Position numbers and translations under genes: made by a program
Assembly (NCBI GenBank): GCA_018058425.1
Contig: JAGOZX010000018.1
Span: forward strand, 1-43,578
Source: Sebaldella sp.
Lineage (GTDB): Bacteria > Fusobacteriota > Fusobacteriia > Fusobacteriales > Leptotrichiaceae
DNA length: 43,578 nucleotides
Direction: 5' to 3'
Part shown: piece by piece, positions 23,375 to 32,929 of the stretch
Layout of the letters: each line of letters opens with the position of its first letter
Numbering within the stretch: position 1 is the first letter of the stretch
Notes under the pieces: generated by a model
What the model was told of the DNA's origin: nothing
Databases searched by the model: none
What the model saw: the letters and a program-made list of their open reading frames with translations, nothing else

Positions 23375-23815
23375 CTAAAAAGAATCCCAAGAACTCACAA
23401 TTTTCCTAGAAATATCAAGGAAAATCTGCCCTTCCTGATCAGTCAAAATATTACTAAATTTCAAATTTAATTCATCAGATATCTCAAAAAAGAGAGGTCT
23501 TAATTTTTCAGACTTTTCAGTTAAAGAAATATAGAAGATCCTTTTATCAACAGTAGACTGCTCTTTTTTTATATAACCATTTTTTAAAAGCTTACTTATT
23601 AGAACAGTAACTGTGGATTTACCTCTTTTTATTTTCTTCGATAGTTCTTTCATTTGTAATTTTTCATTAGAGTAGAGCAATGTGAGGATGTTACCATGTG
23701 AGACATCTAAGTCATTAATTCCATTTTCAGTAAGCTTTTTTAATATAAAACTTCTTCCAAGTTCTCGAATATCAGAAATAATCGATATTATATCAGACAT
23801 ATCTTGTTTACCCAT
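23375..23815 (-). CDS. MarR-family transcriptional regulator
   Basis: This 146-residue protein has a winged helix at about residues 35-105: LQMKELSKKIKRGKSTVT as the recognition region and DKRIFYISLTEKS as the wing. The start at 23815 is chosen because GGTGA precedes it at proper spacing and the ATG overlaps the upstream stop by 8 bases. It is the last gene of a four-gene operon with an OpuC-type transporter. It probably represses the operon promoter, which contains a 16-bp near-palindrome between -35 and -10. The ligand is unknown. Confidence 0.88.
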   Translation of the reverse strand: MGKQDMSDIISIISDIRELGRSFILKKLTENGINDLDVSHGNILTLLYSNEKLQMKELSKKIKRGKSTVTVLISKLLKNGYIKKEQSTVDKRIFYISLTEKSEKLRPLFFEISDELNLKFSNILTDQEGQIFLDISRKIVSSWDSF

Positions 23816-24686
23816 TAAATTCACCATCATTTTCTAAAGTAATCTTTTTCAAGTAATTTTCCACAGTCATTGGTTTTTCACCAGTAATTTTTTCATAGTC
23901 ATTATTTATTATCTCATCTTGGCCTTTAGCTGTGGAGTCATAAAGACTTATTAGAATATCAGAAAAATACTCCTGAACGCCATAAACAGATATTAATTTT
24001 TCTTTATACTTTTCTCTAGACATAGGCTTATAATAATATTGTTCCTTTTTTACACTAGATAAAATATCAGCTATTTCATAATAATCAATTAGCCTATCTG
24101 AAACAAGTGTATAACTTTTATTAATATGTTTATCATCTAAGGCAGTAAAAGCAACAGCTTTCGCCATCTCATCTTTACCCATATAAGAAGTTTTACCATT
24201 TCCAGCAGGCTCTTCTAAAATATTCTCTTTTTCATTTAGTAAAACTTCAGTATACCAAGAGTTTCTGACAATTGTGTAATTTAAACCACTTAACTTCAAA
24301 CTTGACTCTGCATATAGGTAAAAAGGAGTCATCATAAAAGTAGAGTTGACTCCCTTTGTAATATTAAAAATACTAGATAGGATAAGTCTTTTTACCTTAT
24401 TCTTTTTTGCTGCATCTAGAGCATTTTGAAATTCAGTAACCCTTTTAAATGGAGGACTGATACTAGGGATTAGAATTAAAATTTCCTCACTTTTAAAACT
24501 TTTTTCTAATGAAACGGGATCATTATAATCAGCGTACCTTATTTCAATTCCCATTTCAGAAAATTTCTTTGATTTTTCAATAGATCTTGTTGTCAGGACT
24601 ACATTACCAACACCTATTTGATCAATTAATATAAGAGCTATTTTCTTCCCAAAGTCACTTGTTCCAGAAAAAATATTTACTTTCAT
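23808..24686 (-). CDS. NmrA-like NAD(P)-binding oxidoreductase
   Basis: This 292-residue protein has a Rossmann N-terminus MKVNIFSGTSDFGKKIAL, in which SGTSDFG stands for the usual GATGxxG. Later come LILSSIF and YTIVRNSWYTE as in the atypical SDR/NmrA/QorB group. The start at 24686 is set by GGAGG seven bases upstream; an earlier ATG at 24707 lies before this RBS. Such proteins are NAD(P)H sensors or quinone reductases, and which applies cannot be told from sequence. Its place between an osmolyte-type ABC transporter and a MarR regulator is unusual and suggests a stress-response operon. Confidence 0.8.
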   Translation of the reverse strand: MKVNIFSGTSDFGKKIALILIDQIGVGNVVLTTRSIEKSKKFSEMGIEIRYADYNDPVSLEKSFKSEEILILIPSISPPFKRVTEFQNALDAAKKNKVKRLILSSIFNITKGVNSTFMMTPFYLYAESSLKLSGLNYTIVRNSWYTEVLLNEKENILEEPAGNGKTSYMGKDEMAKAVAFTALDDKHINKSYTLVSDRLIDYYEIADILSSVKKEQYYYKPMSREKYKEKLISVYGVQEYFSDILISLYDSTAKGQDEIINNDYEKITGEKPMTVENYLKKITLENDGEFNG

Positions 24687-24709
24687 CTCATTTCCTCCAA
24701 TATCCAAAT

Positions 24710-25492
24710 TTAAATTATTTCTTGTAGCTGTTCTAAGCTTATCTTATGATCATTAATATAAATAGATTTCAATTTGTCACTTAAGAAATCTTTTACAAAC
24801 GGACTTTCAAACTTATTAAAATAATCTTCCTTTGTTCCAATTTGTTCAATATTTCCGTTATTCATTACTACTATTCTTGTTCCCAGTTCAAAAGCTTCTT
24901 CTATATCATGAGTAACAAGGACAATAGTGAGATTAAAATCCTTTTGCAGATTTTTTATTTGATTTTGTAAATTTTTTCTATTTATTTCATCAAGTGCACC
25001 AAAAGGCTCATCCATTAAGATTATCTTAGGGTCAGAGGCTAAAGCTCTTGCAAAGCCGACTCTCTGCTGTTCTCCACCACTTAATTCTCTAGGATATTTT
25101 TCTAAAAAGTCTAAAGAAAGATTTAGTAAATTTAGTAGTTCTTTTGCTTTATTATTTATTTCATTTTTTGTTTTATTTTGTAAACTTAATACATAACCAA
25201 TATTTTCTTCAATTGTTAAATGTGGGAATAATCCAATGCTCTGAACTACATAACCAATTTTTTTTCTTAATTCAGATTCATTCCATTCTTCAATTTGTTT
25301 ACCTAAAATGTTTATTTTTCCAGAAGTTTTTTTCTCCAAAGAATTAATCATTTTAAGTAAAGTTGTCTTTCCATTTCCACTAGTTCCTACAATTGTAATA
25401 AACTCTCCTTCAGCTATTTGAAGGCTTAAGTCTTTTATGATTAATTTATCTGAATAAGACTTACTAACATTTTTAAATTCTATAATATTCAT
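24710..25492 (-). CDS. Osmoprotectant-type ABC transporter ATPase (OpuCA-like)
   Basis: This 260-residue ATPase has Walker A GTSGNGKT at 36-43, the signature LSGGEQQRVGFARAL at 137-151, Walker B IILMDEP at 157-163, and the H-loop VTHDIEEAF. There is no C-terminal CBS pair, which longer OpuCA proteins carry. It overlaps the permease stop by one base (TAATG), so the two are coupled. It should power uptake of glycine betaine, choline, carnitine or a similar quaternary amine by the fused permease-binding protein next to it. Confidence 0.92.
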   Translation of the reverse strand: MNIIEFKNVSKSYSDKLIIKDLSLQIAEGEFITIVGTSGNGKTTLLKMINSLEKKTSGKINILGKQIEEWNESELRKKIGYVVQSIGLFPHLTIEENIGYVLSLQNKTKNEINNKAKELLNLLNLSLDFLEKYPRELSGGEQQRVGFARALASDPKIILMDEPFGALDEINRKNLQNQIKNLQKDFNLTIVLVTHDIEEAFELGTRIVVMNNGNIEQIGTKEDYFNKFESPFVKDFLSDKLKSIYINDHKISLEQLQEII

Positions 25493-27090
25493 TATATTAA
25501 CCCCTTTTCCTCTAAAAATTTTCTGGCTACATCTTCAGGATTTTTATTTTCCACTTCTACTTGATAATTTAAATTAATCATAGTATTATCATTGATTTGT
25601 CCATTTAATTTATTTATTAATGGAATTAGTTCAGGATACTTATCTAAAATTTCTTTTCTTGCCACAAAACCTGCATCATATGATGGGAAAAAGTTTTTAT
25701 CATCTTTCAAAGTAACCATATTATATTTCTTTATTAAACTATCAGTAGAAAATGAGTTGATAACTTCAACTTCACCACTTCCAATAGCTTTATACTTTAA
25801 ATTAATATCTAATTCTGTTAATTTCTTAAAGTTAAATCCATATAGTTTCTTTAATCCGGGGAATCCATCTTCTCTCTCAAAAAAATCAAATTCAGCACCA
25901 AATCGAAATTGTTCACTTAATTTAGCTAGATCAGAGAAAGTTTTGATATTATATTTATTAGCTAATTCTTCTTTCATAGAAAGAGAAAATGTATTATTAA
26001 ATCCAAGAAGGCCAAGCCATTCAAGTTTATATTTTTCTTCATATTCTTTTTTTATTTTTTCATACATTTCTTTCGATTCTAATGCTTGTTTCTGTTTTAA
26101 TACAAATAACCAAGAAGTTCCGGTGTATTCTGGATATATATCAACTTCTCCCTTTATTAGTGCAGGATGAATATTAGAAGTTCCTCCTCCAATACTAAAC
26201 TTCTTTTCAACTGTTATATCTGTATTTTCTTGTATTAATAAGCTAAGAATTTCTCCTAAAATAAGTTGTTCAGCACTTGGTTTAGTGGCAATAACTATTT
26301 TTTTATTTGGATCAGCCTTGATTTTATTATTATTTTTTGTAAATGTAAATATAAATATACCAAAAATTGCAATACCAAATAATAATATAGATTTTTTATT
26401 TTGTAATAAATTTATTTTCTTATAAGAAGCAGAGTTTCCATTTATCTTTTGAAATGATCTTTTTTCAAAAATATTTAGTAAATAATCCAGAAAAATTGCA
26501 AGTGCCGCAATAGAAAGACTTCCAATGATAATTAGTATTGGATTATTAGTATTTATTCCTCTGTATATTGCCTGCCCTAATCCACCAGCTCCTATAAAAG
26601 AAGCTATTCCTGCTAATGAAATAGTCATGATTACTAAAGTTCTAATTCCAGAGATAATAATGGGCATAGCTAGAGGGAGTCTTATTTTTTTAAATGTTTG
26701 AAACTCTGTAGCTCCCATTCCTTGTGAAACTTCAATTATCTTTGGATCAATATTTTCAAGACCCGTATAAGTGTTTCTTATTATTGGCAGTAAGCCGTAA
26801 ATTATCAAAGTAATAGAGGCATTCCAAAATCCAATTCCAACCAGAGGTATAAATAAACCTAATACAGCAATTGAAGGTATTGTATAGATACCATTTGTAA
26901 TTCCTAAAATGAAACTTCTACTTTTTTTATTATAAAAAATAATTACCCCAATTCCAATTCCTAGTATAATAGAAATGATCATTGAGAATAAAGATATTTT
27001 CAAGTGTTCAATTAATAAATTTATATAATAATCAGTATTTGTGGTTAGTTCTTTAAGTATACTAACGATAAAATTGTATAATCTATTCAT
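25492..27090 (-). CDS. OpuC-type permease fused to substrate-binding protein
   Basis: This 532-residue fusion starts at 27090 (MNRLYNF; AGGCGG upstream) rather than 27150, where the extra residues would overlap the promoter. Residues 20-225 are a five- to six-helix permease with the EAA-like loop GMGATEFQTFKKIRLP. One more hydrophobic segment near 235-260 anchors the C-terminal OpuAC-type binding domain (268-532). That domain contains KIVIATKPSAEQLILGEIL, GGGTSNIHPALIKGEVDIYP and YTGTSW. Permease-binding protein fusions are known in Gram-positive and fusobacterial choline/betaine systems. The binding domain should face the periplasm. Ligand specificity is not decided. Confidence 0.92.
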   Translation of the reverse strand: MNRLYNFIVSILKELTTNTDYYINLLIEHLKISLFSMIISIILGIGIGVIIFYNKKSRSFILGITNGIYTIPSIAVLGLFIPLVGIGFWNASITLIIYGLLPIIRNTYTGLENIDPKIIEVSQGMGATEFQTFKKIRLPLAMPIIISGIRTLVIMTISLAGIASFIGAGGLGQAIYRGINTNNPILIIIGSLSIAALAIFLDYLLNIFEKRSFQKINGNSASYKKINLLQNKKSILLFGIAIFGIFIFTFTKNNNKIKADPNKKIVIATKPSAEQLILGEILSLLIQENTDITVEKKFSIGGGTSNIHPALIKGEVDIYPEYTGTSWLFVLKQKQALESKEMYEKIKKEYEEKYKLEWLGLLGFNNTFSLSMKEELANKYNIKTFSDLAKLSEQFRFGAEFDFFEREDGFPGLKKLYGFNFKKLTELDINLKYKAIGSGEVEVINSFSTDSLIKKYNMVTLKDDKNFFPSYDAGFVARKEILDKYPELIPLINKLNGQINDNTMINLNYQVEVENKNPEDVARKFLEEKGLI

Positions 27091-27121
27091 AATTAACCGC
27101 CTTTTATTTTTATTTACAACA

Positions 27122-27150
27122 ATTATAGTTCGATATAGAACTTTTGTCAA
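27122..27150 (-). promoter_or_regulatory. Consensus promoter with MarR-type operator for the OpuC operon
   Basis: On the minus strand, TTGACA (27150-27145), 17 bases and TATAAT (27127-27122) form a full-consensus promoter. Bases 27127-27142 form AGTTC-N6-GAACT, a 16-bp near-palindrome within the spacer and the -10, the likely site of the operon's own MarR protein. Confidence 0.8.
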
Positions 27151-27206
27151 GTTGTTTAATGAGTTTTTTATTAGTAGATTAATTATTAAATAAATTACTA
27201 AAATTT

Positions 27207-27241
27207 AAACAGGCTATTTTCAGAATAGAAACAGCCTGTTA
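27207..27241 (-). terminator. Terminator of the hydroxyacid dehydrogenase gene
   Basis: AACAGGCT (27208-27215) and AGCCTGTT (27233-27240) form an 8-bp stem, and on the minus strand an AT-rich tail with a T run follows. Confidence 0.6.
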
Positions 27242-27288
27242 ATTTTATACTCAGAGATTATTACTTAATATAGAAAATATACTTATAC

Positions 27289-28230
27289 TTAAACAACCCG
27301 ATTAAACACATCATTTCCACTTAAATAATTTTTGAAATTTTCAATAAAAAGAGTAAGTCCTTTTTCTAAATAAGTATCAGAAGCACCACAAATATGAGGT
27401 GTTATAATCAGGTTATCTAAATCCCAGAGTAAAGAATCACTAGGAAGAGGCTCAACTTCAAATACATCAGAGATAGCCCCACTAATTATATTGTCTTTTA
27501 AAACCTTGTATAGAGTTTCAGTTTTTATAATATCTCCTCTTCCCATATTTATAAAACAAGAAGATTTTTTCATTAATTTCATTTTATCAAGGCTTAAAAG
27601 ATATTTTGTTACTTGATTACTTGGTAGCAAGTTCACTATATAATCGCTTTGACTTAAAACAGTATCAATATCTTTTAGTGTGTAAGCTTCATCAATATGT
27701 TCATTTTTTATAGCTCCTGTACTATTAATTCCAATTACTTTCATTCCAAGATTTTTAGAGTATATGGCTGTTTGAGTTCCTATTGCTCCTAGGCCTAAAA
27801 TACCCACAGTTTTACCAAATGTTTCATTTTGTGGGATATTATAATCCCAATTTTTTCTATGTTGATTTTTCATAAAGAAGTTCATATTTCTAGCAAGCAT
27901 TATCATTGACATTATAGCGTATTCTGCCATATGAATTTTATGTAGTCCACTGGAATTAGTAAAAATAATATTATTATTTTTAAATAAGTCTAAATTATAA
28001 TTATCTACTCCAGCACTTAAAGCATTTACCCACTTAAGGTTCTTTGAAACAGTAAGCATTTCTTCTGTGAACTTACCTGTTATTAAAATATCAGTATCAG
28101 GGAGTTCTTTATAGAGTTTTTCATAAGAATCAGTAATGATAATCTGATGATTAGAGAGCTTGCTTTCTACTATTTTATTTATATTTTCAGTTAAAGGTAC
28201 TTTTTTGTTATAAAGTAATATTATTTTCAT
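27289..28230 (-). CDS. D-isomer-specific 2-hydroxyacid dehydrogenase
   Basis: This 313-residue NAD-dependent dehydrogenase has the NAD fold GLGAIG at 146-151 and the catalytic Arg231 (GRGDII), Glu260 (VFEVEP) and His279 (TPHICGAS). Length fits the phosphoglycerate dehydrogenase/hydroxypyruvate reductase group without a regulatory domain. It interconverts a 2-oxo acid and a D-2-hydroxy acid in the cytoplasm; the substrate is not decided. It is a single gene with its own promoter and terminator, divergent from the PTS regulator. RBS GGAGG. Confidence 0.9.
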   Translation of the reverse strand: MKIILLYNKKVPLTENINKIVESKLSNHQIIITDSYEKLYKELPDTDILITGKFTEEMLTVSKNLKWVNALSAGVDNYNLDLFKNNNIIFTNSSGLHKIHMAEYAIMSMIMLARNMNFFMKNQHRKNWDYNIPQNETFGKTVGILGLGAIGTQTAIYSKNLGMKVIGINSTGAIKNEHIDEAYTLKDIDTVLSQSDYIVNLLPSNQVTKYLLSLDKMKLMKKSSCFINMGRGDIIKTETLYKVLKDNIISGAISDVFEVEPLPSDSLLWDLDNLIITPHICGASDTYLEKGLTLFIENFKNYLSGNDVFNRVV

Positions 28231-28269
28231 TAATACCTCCGAGTCTAATCTTTATTTATTCATACTAAT

Positions 28270-28298
28270 TTTATACTACGATTTTTTAAGAAAAGCAA
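28270..28298 (-). promoter_or_regulatory. Promoter of the hydroxyacid dehydrogenase gene
   Basis: On the minus strand, TTGCTT and TATAAA are 17 bases apart, about 40 bases before the ATG. Confidence 0.55.
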
Positions 28299-28449
28299 AT
28301 TTTTATCTATATAAATTTATATTTAAGTTTGTTAATACAAGTGTGTATGCTGAAAAGCTCTATTTTATTATGTGATAAAGTTAGAGTTTTTTTTATTTTC
28401 AGAATAATTTTAAAAAATTAATTCCAACTGAAAATTTATCTGACAAATT

Positions 28450-28477
28450 GAAGTTTTTTTTGATTTTATAAAACTTC
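28450..28477 (+). promoter_or_regulatory. Inverted repeat upstream of the PTS regulator
   Basis: GAAGTTTT (28450-28457) and AAAACTTC (28470-28477) form a perfect 8-bp inverted repeat in the 414-base divergent gap 28231-28644. It may be an operator or attenuator. No clear sigma-70 promoter for the regulator was identified, and no gene is present in the gap. Confidence 0.4.
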
Positions 28478-28644
28478 CATCTATTATATGAGAATAAAAT
28501 TTTAGTCTAAACCACTTATAACTACTAACATTATAATGCAAAGTATAATATACTTCATGATTTTATGAAAACAATTAGTCTTGCCGATTTCTCTTTTATG
28601 GAGTAAACCTTAGTATAAATAGTTCATTGAAGGAGGTGAGAAAA

Positions 28645-30759
28645 GTGGTACTTACAAGAAGAGAAGTTCAAATTCTAAATGTCTTAATAACTTTAAATAG
28701 AGAAATAGACATGGAATTTTTAGCTGAAGAGTTTTCCGTCAGTTTGAGAACTATAAGGTATAATATTGAAAATTTAAATTATTATTTGAAAATGTATAAG
28801 TTTCCAATTATAGAAAAGAGCTTAAAAGGGAAATTGTCATTAAAAGGAGAGGTTTTACTAAGGGATTTTTTGAAGGAAATAGAGTCTAAAGATTATAAAT
28901 ATGTGGAAGATGAAAGAATGGAGTATATATTTACAGCTATTTTATTTAGTGTAGAGGAAAAACTAAATATTATGAAGTTAGCTTCCTTTTTTCAAGTGAG
29001 TGAATTAACTGTAAAAAACGACATTAAAAAGCTAAAGACTATACTGAAAAAAAGAGAACTAACTATGAGATATAATAATTCAAATGGATTTTATATAGAC
29101 TCTGATGAACTGAAGATAAGAAAGGAAAAGATAAAGGTATTTATAGAAAATTTATTTGGATTTCAAAATAATGAAAACCAGAAAGAGCTTTTTATAAACT
29201 ATAAAATAAAAAAATTACTAAATAATTATATGGAAAAGTTAGATCAAGATTTTTTGAAAAATTATTTGAAATCAATAGAGAATATGCTGATAGAAAATAC
29301 TTCAAATGAGGTTTTTGAATTATTGATAATATATTTTTCCATAGCGATTTTACGAATTAGTAAAGAGAATATAATCCTAAAAGATGACTCGTATAACAGC
29401 TATATTATAAAAACAAATGAATATAAAATGTTAAAAGAAAATATAGAAATTTTGGAAAATAAAAATAAAATAATATTTAATGAAAAGGAAATATTGAAAT
29501 TAGCTGAATATTTTTTGGGGAGTCACACATATAACTATAGTTATACATTTTATGAGAATTGGATAGAAGTAGAAATATTAGTTAGAAAATTAATTGGTGA
29601 AATAAGTAAAAATTCCAGTGTAGATATTTCAAATGACAAGGTACTATTCGATGGACTTCTAAACCATATCAAACCTACTATATACCGAATTAAAAATGAT
29701 ATTTATCTACCAAATATAATATTTGAAGAAGTGTACTTAGGCTGTGAGGAATTATTTCTAAGTGTAAAAAGGGCGCTTATAGACGTAGAAAAGTATATAG
29801 GGCATAAGATAAATGATGATGAAGTAGCATTATTTACAGTACATTTTAAATTAGCAATAGATCGAATAAAGGAGAAGAATAGGAAATTTAATAATATACT
29901 TTTAGTCTGTGGAACAGGCTACGCAAGTTCAAATTTATTAGCACAGGAGCTGTCAGATTGCTTTGATATAAAAGTAGTAGACTTAATTCCTTACTATAAA
30001 TTAAAGGATTATAATTTAAAAAATGTAGACTTCATACTTAGTACAGTAAAAATAGCAGAGGATATAAATATAGAGAAAGAAATTGTCAGATTGAATGTGA
30101 TTTTATCTGAAAAAGATAAGATATTATTAGAAAAAAAAGGGTTTCAGAGAAAAAAAGCAGGAATCTATGTAACTGATCTCTTGAAAGTTATTAAAGAGGA
30201 GTGTAGTTTAAGTGATTTAGATAAAATAGGAGATATTTTGGTAAAAAAATTCAATAATCAGATATATGACAATAGGGAGAGGAAAATAAATAAGAAGAGA
30301 AATAAGGGTCTCTTAGAGTATTTAAAAGAAGAAAGTATATTTTTGAAAGAAAAGGAAAAAAATTGGAAAAATGTAGTAAATTTAATTGGGAAAATGTTAA
30401 TAGAGGATAAATGTGTAACTGAAACATATGTAGAAAGTATGAAGGAGTTAATAGAGGAACATGGGGCTTTTATGATATTGGATCAAAGGTTGATGATACT
30501 CCATGCAGAGAATAAAAGTGATGTACTAAAAACAGGAGTATCTTTTATGAAATTAGATAATCCAATAACTTTTCCAGAAAATAAAAAATTAAAATATATA
30601 TTTGGTTTGGCTTGTTTTTCAAAAGAAGAAATAACAGAGACTTTAAATGATTTAGTGGTTTTATCAGAAAATGATGAATTTTTTATAGAACTTGAGAAAG
30701 AAAAAAGTAAATTAGGAGTCCTTAACATAATAAAAAAATACTTAGAAAAGGAGAAATAA
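28645..30759 (+). CDS. PRD-containing PTS-controlled transcriptional activator (BglG/LicR/MtlR type)
   Basis: This 704-residue protein has a GTG start at 28645, eight bases after AGGAGG (28631-28636); a TTG at 28627 is rejected because it lies before the RBS. In order it has an N-terminal helix-turn-helix (SLRTIRYNIENL), a second one at about residue 112 (FFQVSELTVKNDIKKL), and a PRD domain with phospho-acceptor candidates His341 (LLNHIKP) and His400 (FTVHFK). A GatB-like EIIB domain with Cys422 (VCGTGYASS) and a C-terminal EIIA domain with His620 (ILHAEN) follow. Such regulators are switched by PTS phosphorylation. It should activate the downstream PTS operon, which begins five bases after its stop. 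Confidence 0.9.
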   Translation: MVLTRREVQILNVLITLNREIDMEFLAEEFSVSLRTIRYNIENLNYYLKMYKFPIIEKSLKGKLSLKGEVLLRDFLKEIESKDYKYVEDERMEYIFTAILFSVEEKLNIMKLASFFQVSELTVKNDIKKLKTILKKRELTMRYNNSNGFYIDSDELKIRKEKIKVFIENLFGFQNNENQKELFINYKIKKLLNNYMEKLDQDFLKNYLKSIENMLIENTSNEVFELLIIYFSIAILRISKENIILKDDSYNSYIIKTNEYKMLKENIEILENKNKIIFNEKEILKLAEYFLGSHTYNYSYTFYENWIEVEILVRKLIGEISKNSSVDISNDKVLFDGLLNHIKPTIYRIKNDIYLPNIIFEEVYLGCEELFLSVKRALIDVEKYIGHKINDDEVALFTVHFKLAIDRIKEKNRKFNNILLVCGTGYASSNLLAQELSDCFDIKVVDLIPYYKLKDYNLKNVDFILSTVKIAEDINIEKEIVRLNVILSEKDKILLEKKGFQRKKAGIYVTDLLKVIKEECSLSDLDKIGDILVKKFNNQIYDNRERKINKKRNKGLLEYLKEESIFLKEKEKNWKNVVNLIGKMLIEDKCVTETYVESMKELIEEHGAFMILDQRLMILHAENKSDVLKTGVSFMKLDNPITFPENKKLKYIFGLACFSKEEITETLNDLVVLSENDEFFIELEKEKSKLGVLNIIKKYLEKEK

Positions 30760-30763
30760 AAAG

Positions 30764-31228
30764 ATGATTATAGATGAGGAGCTAATATTTTCTGGGCTTG
30801 AATATAAAAGTTCAGAAGAAATAATGAAATTTATGGCTGATAATTTAAAAAAACATGGTTATGTAAAAGATAGCTTTTATGGAGGACTATTAGGAAGGGA
30901 GAAGGAATACCCTACAGGATTAGATTTCGGAGAATATAGTGTGGCGATGCCTCATACAGAGGTAGAACATGTTATAAATTCCACTTTGTCAATAGCAACG
31001 TTGAAAAGCAAGGTGGGTTTTAAATGTGCAGAGGATCACACAAAAGAAACAATGGTACAGGTGGTGTGTATGATAGCTTTTGGAGAAAAAGAGGATAAAA
31101 TAGATATTTTAACAAAGTTAATAGATTTTTTTGGGAATAAGGATGAATTTATGAAAATGCTTGATTCAAATGATGAAAAACTAATAAAAATAGTTAAAGA
31201 AAAATTGGAAGGAGGGGGAGAAAAGTGA
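30764..31228 (+). CDS. PTS EIIA component (galactitol/fructose-type EIIA_2)
   Basis: This 154-residue protein of the PTS_EIIA_2 domain has the phospho-acceptor His64 in AMPHTEVEHV. It accepts phosphate from HPr and passes it to EIIB. It starts five bases after the regulator stop and overlaps the EIIB start by four bases (ATP-operon style GTGA overlap). It is a cytoplasmic partner of the EIIB and EIIC encoded next. Confidence 0.9.
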   Translation: MIIDEELIFSGLEYKSSEEIMKFMADNLKKHGYVKDSFYGGLLGREKEYPTGLDFGEYSVAMPHTEVEHVINSTLSIATLKSKVGFKCAEDHTKETMVQVVCMIAFGEKEDKIDILTKLIDFFGNKDEFMKMLDSNDEKLIKIVKEKLEGGGEK

Positions 31229-31509
31229 AAAAGATATTATTAGCTTGTGCAGCGGGAGTTTGCACTTCAACAATGGCAATAAATAAATTAAAAACTGAGT
31301 TAGAAAAAAGAGATAAATTAAAATATATTACTTTAGGGCAATGTAAAATATTAGAAATTCCCTCAAAAGCTGCTGATTATGACTTAATAGTGGCAACAAC
31401 TCAAGTTAATGCCAAATTGGATATTCCAGTAATTATGGGTATGTCATTTTTAACTGGTATCGGAATAAAGGAAACTGTGGATGAAATAGAAAAAAAGTTA
31501 GGAATATAA
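31225..31509 (+). CDS. PTS EIIB component, GatB type (first copy)
   Basis: This 94-residue protein has the phospho-cysteine Cys8 in LLACAAGVCTST, which carries an extra Cys13 compared with the usual CGTGxATS. It ends with the GatB-like FLTGIGI segment. It overlaps the EIIA gene by four bases with RBS GGAGGGGGAG. It should transfer phosphate to the incoming sugar or polyol at the EIIC. A second EIIB of the same family is encoded at 33603. Confidence 0.9.
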   Translation: MKKILLACAAGVCTSTMAINKLKTELEKRDKLKYITLGQCKILEIPSKAADYDLIVATTQVNAKLDIPVIMGMSFLTGIGIKETVDEIEKKLGI

Positions 31510-31529
31510 ATTTTTAGGAGGTTACAAAA

Positions 31530-32891
31530 ATGTGGATTTTAAATTATATTGTTGATCTAGGACCCCAAGTAATGATGCCTTTCATAATAACTATATTTGG
31601 CTTGATATTAGGAGCTAAGTTTGGAAAGGCATTAAGAGCGGGATTAACAGTAGGAGTAGGATTTATTGGATTAAATTTAGTAATTGGATTATTAGGAGGA
31701 AGCTTGGGACCAGCAGCTCAGGAAATGGTACGAAGATTAGGATTAAATCTTACAGTTATTGATGTAGGATGGCCAGCAGCAGCGGCAATAGCCTTTGCTT
31801 CAAAAGTAGGTGCTTTGATTATACCGATTGGAATTGCTGTGAACTTTTTTATGCTTTTAACAAATACAACACAAACTCTTGATATTGATATTTGGGATTT
31901 TTGGCACTTTGCATTTACAGGGGCATTAGTAACAGGAGCAACAGGAAGCGTAATATATGGAATAATAGCGGCGATTTTAAATATGGTTATAATTATGGTA
32001 ATAGCTGATTTAACAGCGCCAGGGATAGAAAAATATATCGGACTTCCAGGTGTATCACTGCCACATGGATTTTCAGGGGCCTATGTACCAATAGCCTTAG
32101 TTATAAATAAAATTTTAGATGTAATACCAGGAATAAATAAAATAGATATAGATGCTGAAACATTACAGAAAAGATTTGGTGTATTTGGAGAACCATTAAT
32201 TATTGGAACTGTAATTGGAATAGGAATTGGAATAGGTGCAGGGTATGACTTGAAAGGAGTGTTAGTTTTAGGTATTACTTTAGGGGGAGTATTGGTATTA
32301 ATCCCTAAAATGGCAGGAATGTTAATGGAAGGTCTAATACCAATATCTGATTCAGCTCAAGAATTTGTGAGTAAAAAGTTTAAAAATAGAGGTAAATTAT
32401 ATATTGGATTAGATTCAGCTGTGGGAATAGGACATCCTACTACTTTGGCAGTATCTTTGGTCTTAGTACCTATTACAATTATTCTGGCGGCAATTTTACC
32501 AGGAAATAGGGTTTTACCATTTGCAGATTTAGCAGTTATTCCATTCTCGTTAGTAATGCTAGTACCTATAACTAAAGGAAATGTATTTAGAACATTTATA
32601 ATAGGGTTTTTAAATATGGCAGTTGGACTTCTTATAGCTACAAATTTAGCACCACTTCATACACTAATGGCTAAAAATGCTAACTTTACTATGCCTCCAG
32701 GTGCCACAATGATTTCAAGTATTTGTGACGGAGCAAATCCATTAAGCTGGTTATTTACTAGAGTAATGAGTATACCAGTAATAGGAATAGCAGCTCTAAC
32801 TATAATTGCACTAGGATTAGCATTATATAATAGAAAAAGAATAATAAAAGAGACAAAGGCTATGCATGAAATACTAATAATAGAGGAATAG
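31530..32891 (+). CDS. PTS EIIC component, galactitol (GatC) family
   Basis: This 453-residue membrane protein has roughly ten hydrophobic segments and GatC family sequence, including LGPQVMMPFIITIFGL at the N-terminus and SAVGIGHPTTLAVS in the second half. It transports and presents a polyol or sugar for phosphorylation. The family handles galactitol, arabitol and other pentitols or hexitols, so the substrate cannot be read from sequence. The downstream glycyl radical enzyme and FSA suggest an anhydro- or deoxy-sugar. Confidence 0.9.
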   Translation: MWILNYIVDLGPQVMMPFIITIFGLILGAKFGKALRAGLTVGVGFIGLNLVIGLLGGSLGPAAQEMVRRLGLNLTVIDVGWPAAAAIAFASKVGALIIPIGIAVNFFMLLTNTTQTLDIDIWDFWHFAFTGALVTGATGSVIYGIIAAILNMVIIMVIADLTAPGIEKYIGLPGVSLPHGFSGAYVPIALVINKILDVIPGINKIDIDAETLQKRFGVFGEPLIIGTVIGIGIGIGAGYDLKGVLVLGITLGGVLVLIPKMAGMLMEGLIPISDSAQEFVSKKFKNRGKLYIGLDSAVGIGHPTTLAVSLVLVPITIILAAILPGNRVLPFADLAVIPFSLVMLVPITKGNVFRTFIIGFLNMAVGLLIATNLAPLHTLMAKNANFTMPPGATMISSICDGANPLSWLFTRVMSIPVIGIAALTIIALGLALYNRKRIIKETKAMHEILIIEE

Positions 32892-32929
32892 TAAGATTAT
32901 TAAAGTGGAGATTTTAAGGAGGCTTGGCA

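Noticed and set aside
25592..26170. 192-codon plus-strand ORF
   Set aside because: It is antisense to the conserved substrate-binding domain of the OpuC-type fusion and has no RBS or recognisable domain.
28627..28644. TTG start for the PRD regulator
   Set aside because: It lies before and across the AGGAGG ribosome binding site; the GTG at 28645 is correctly spaced.
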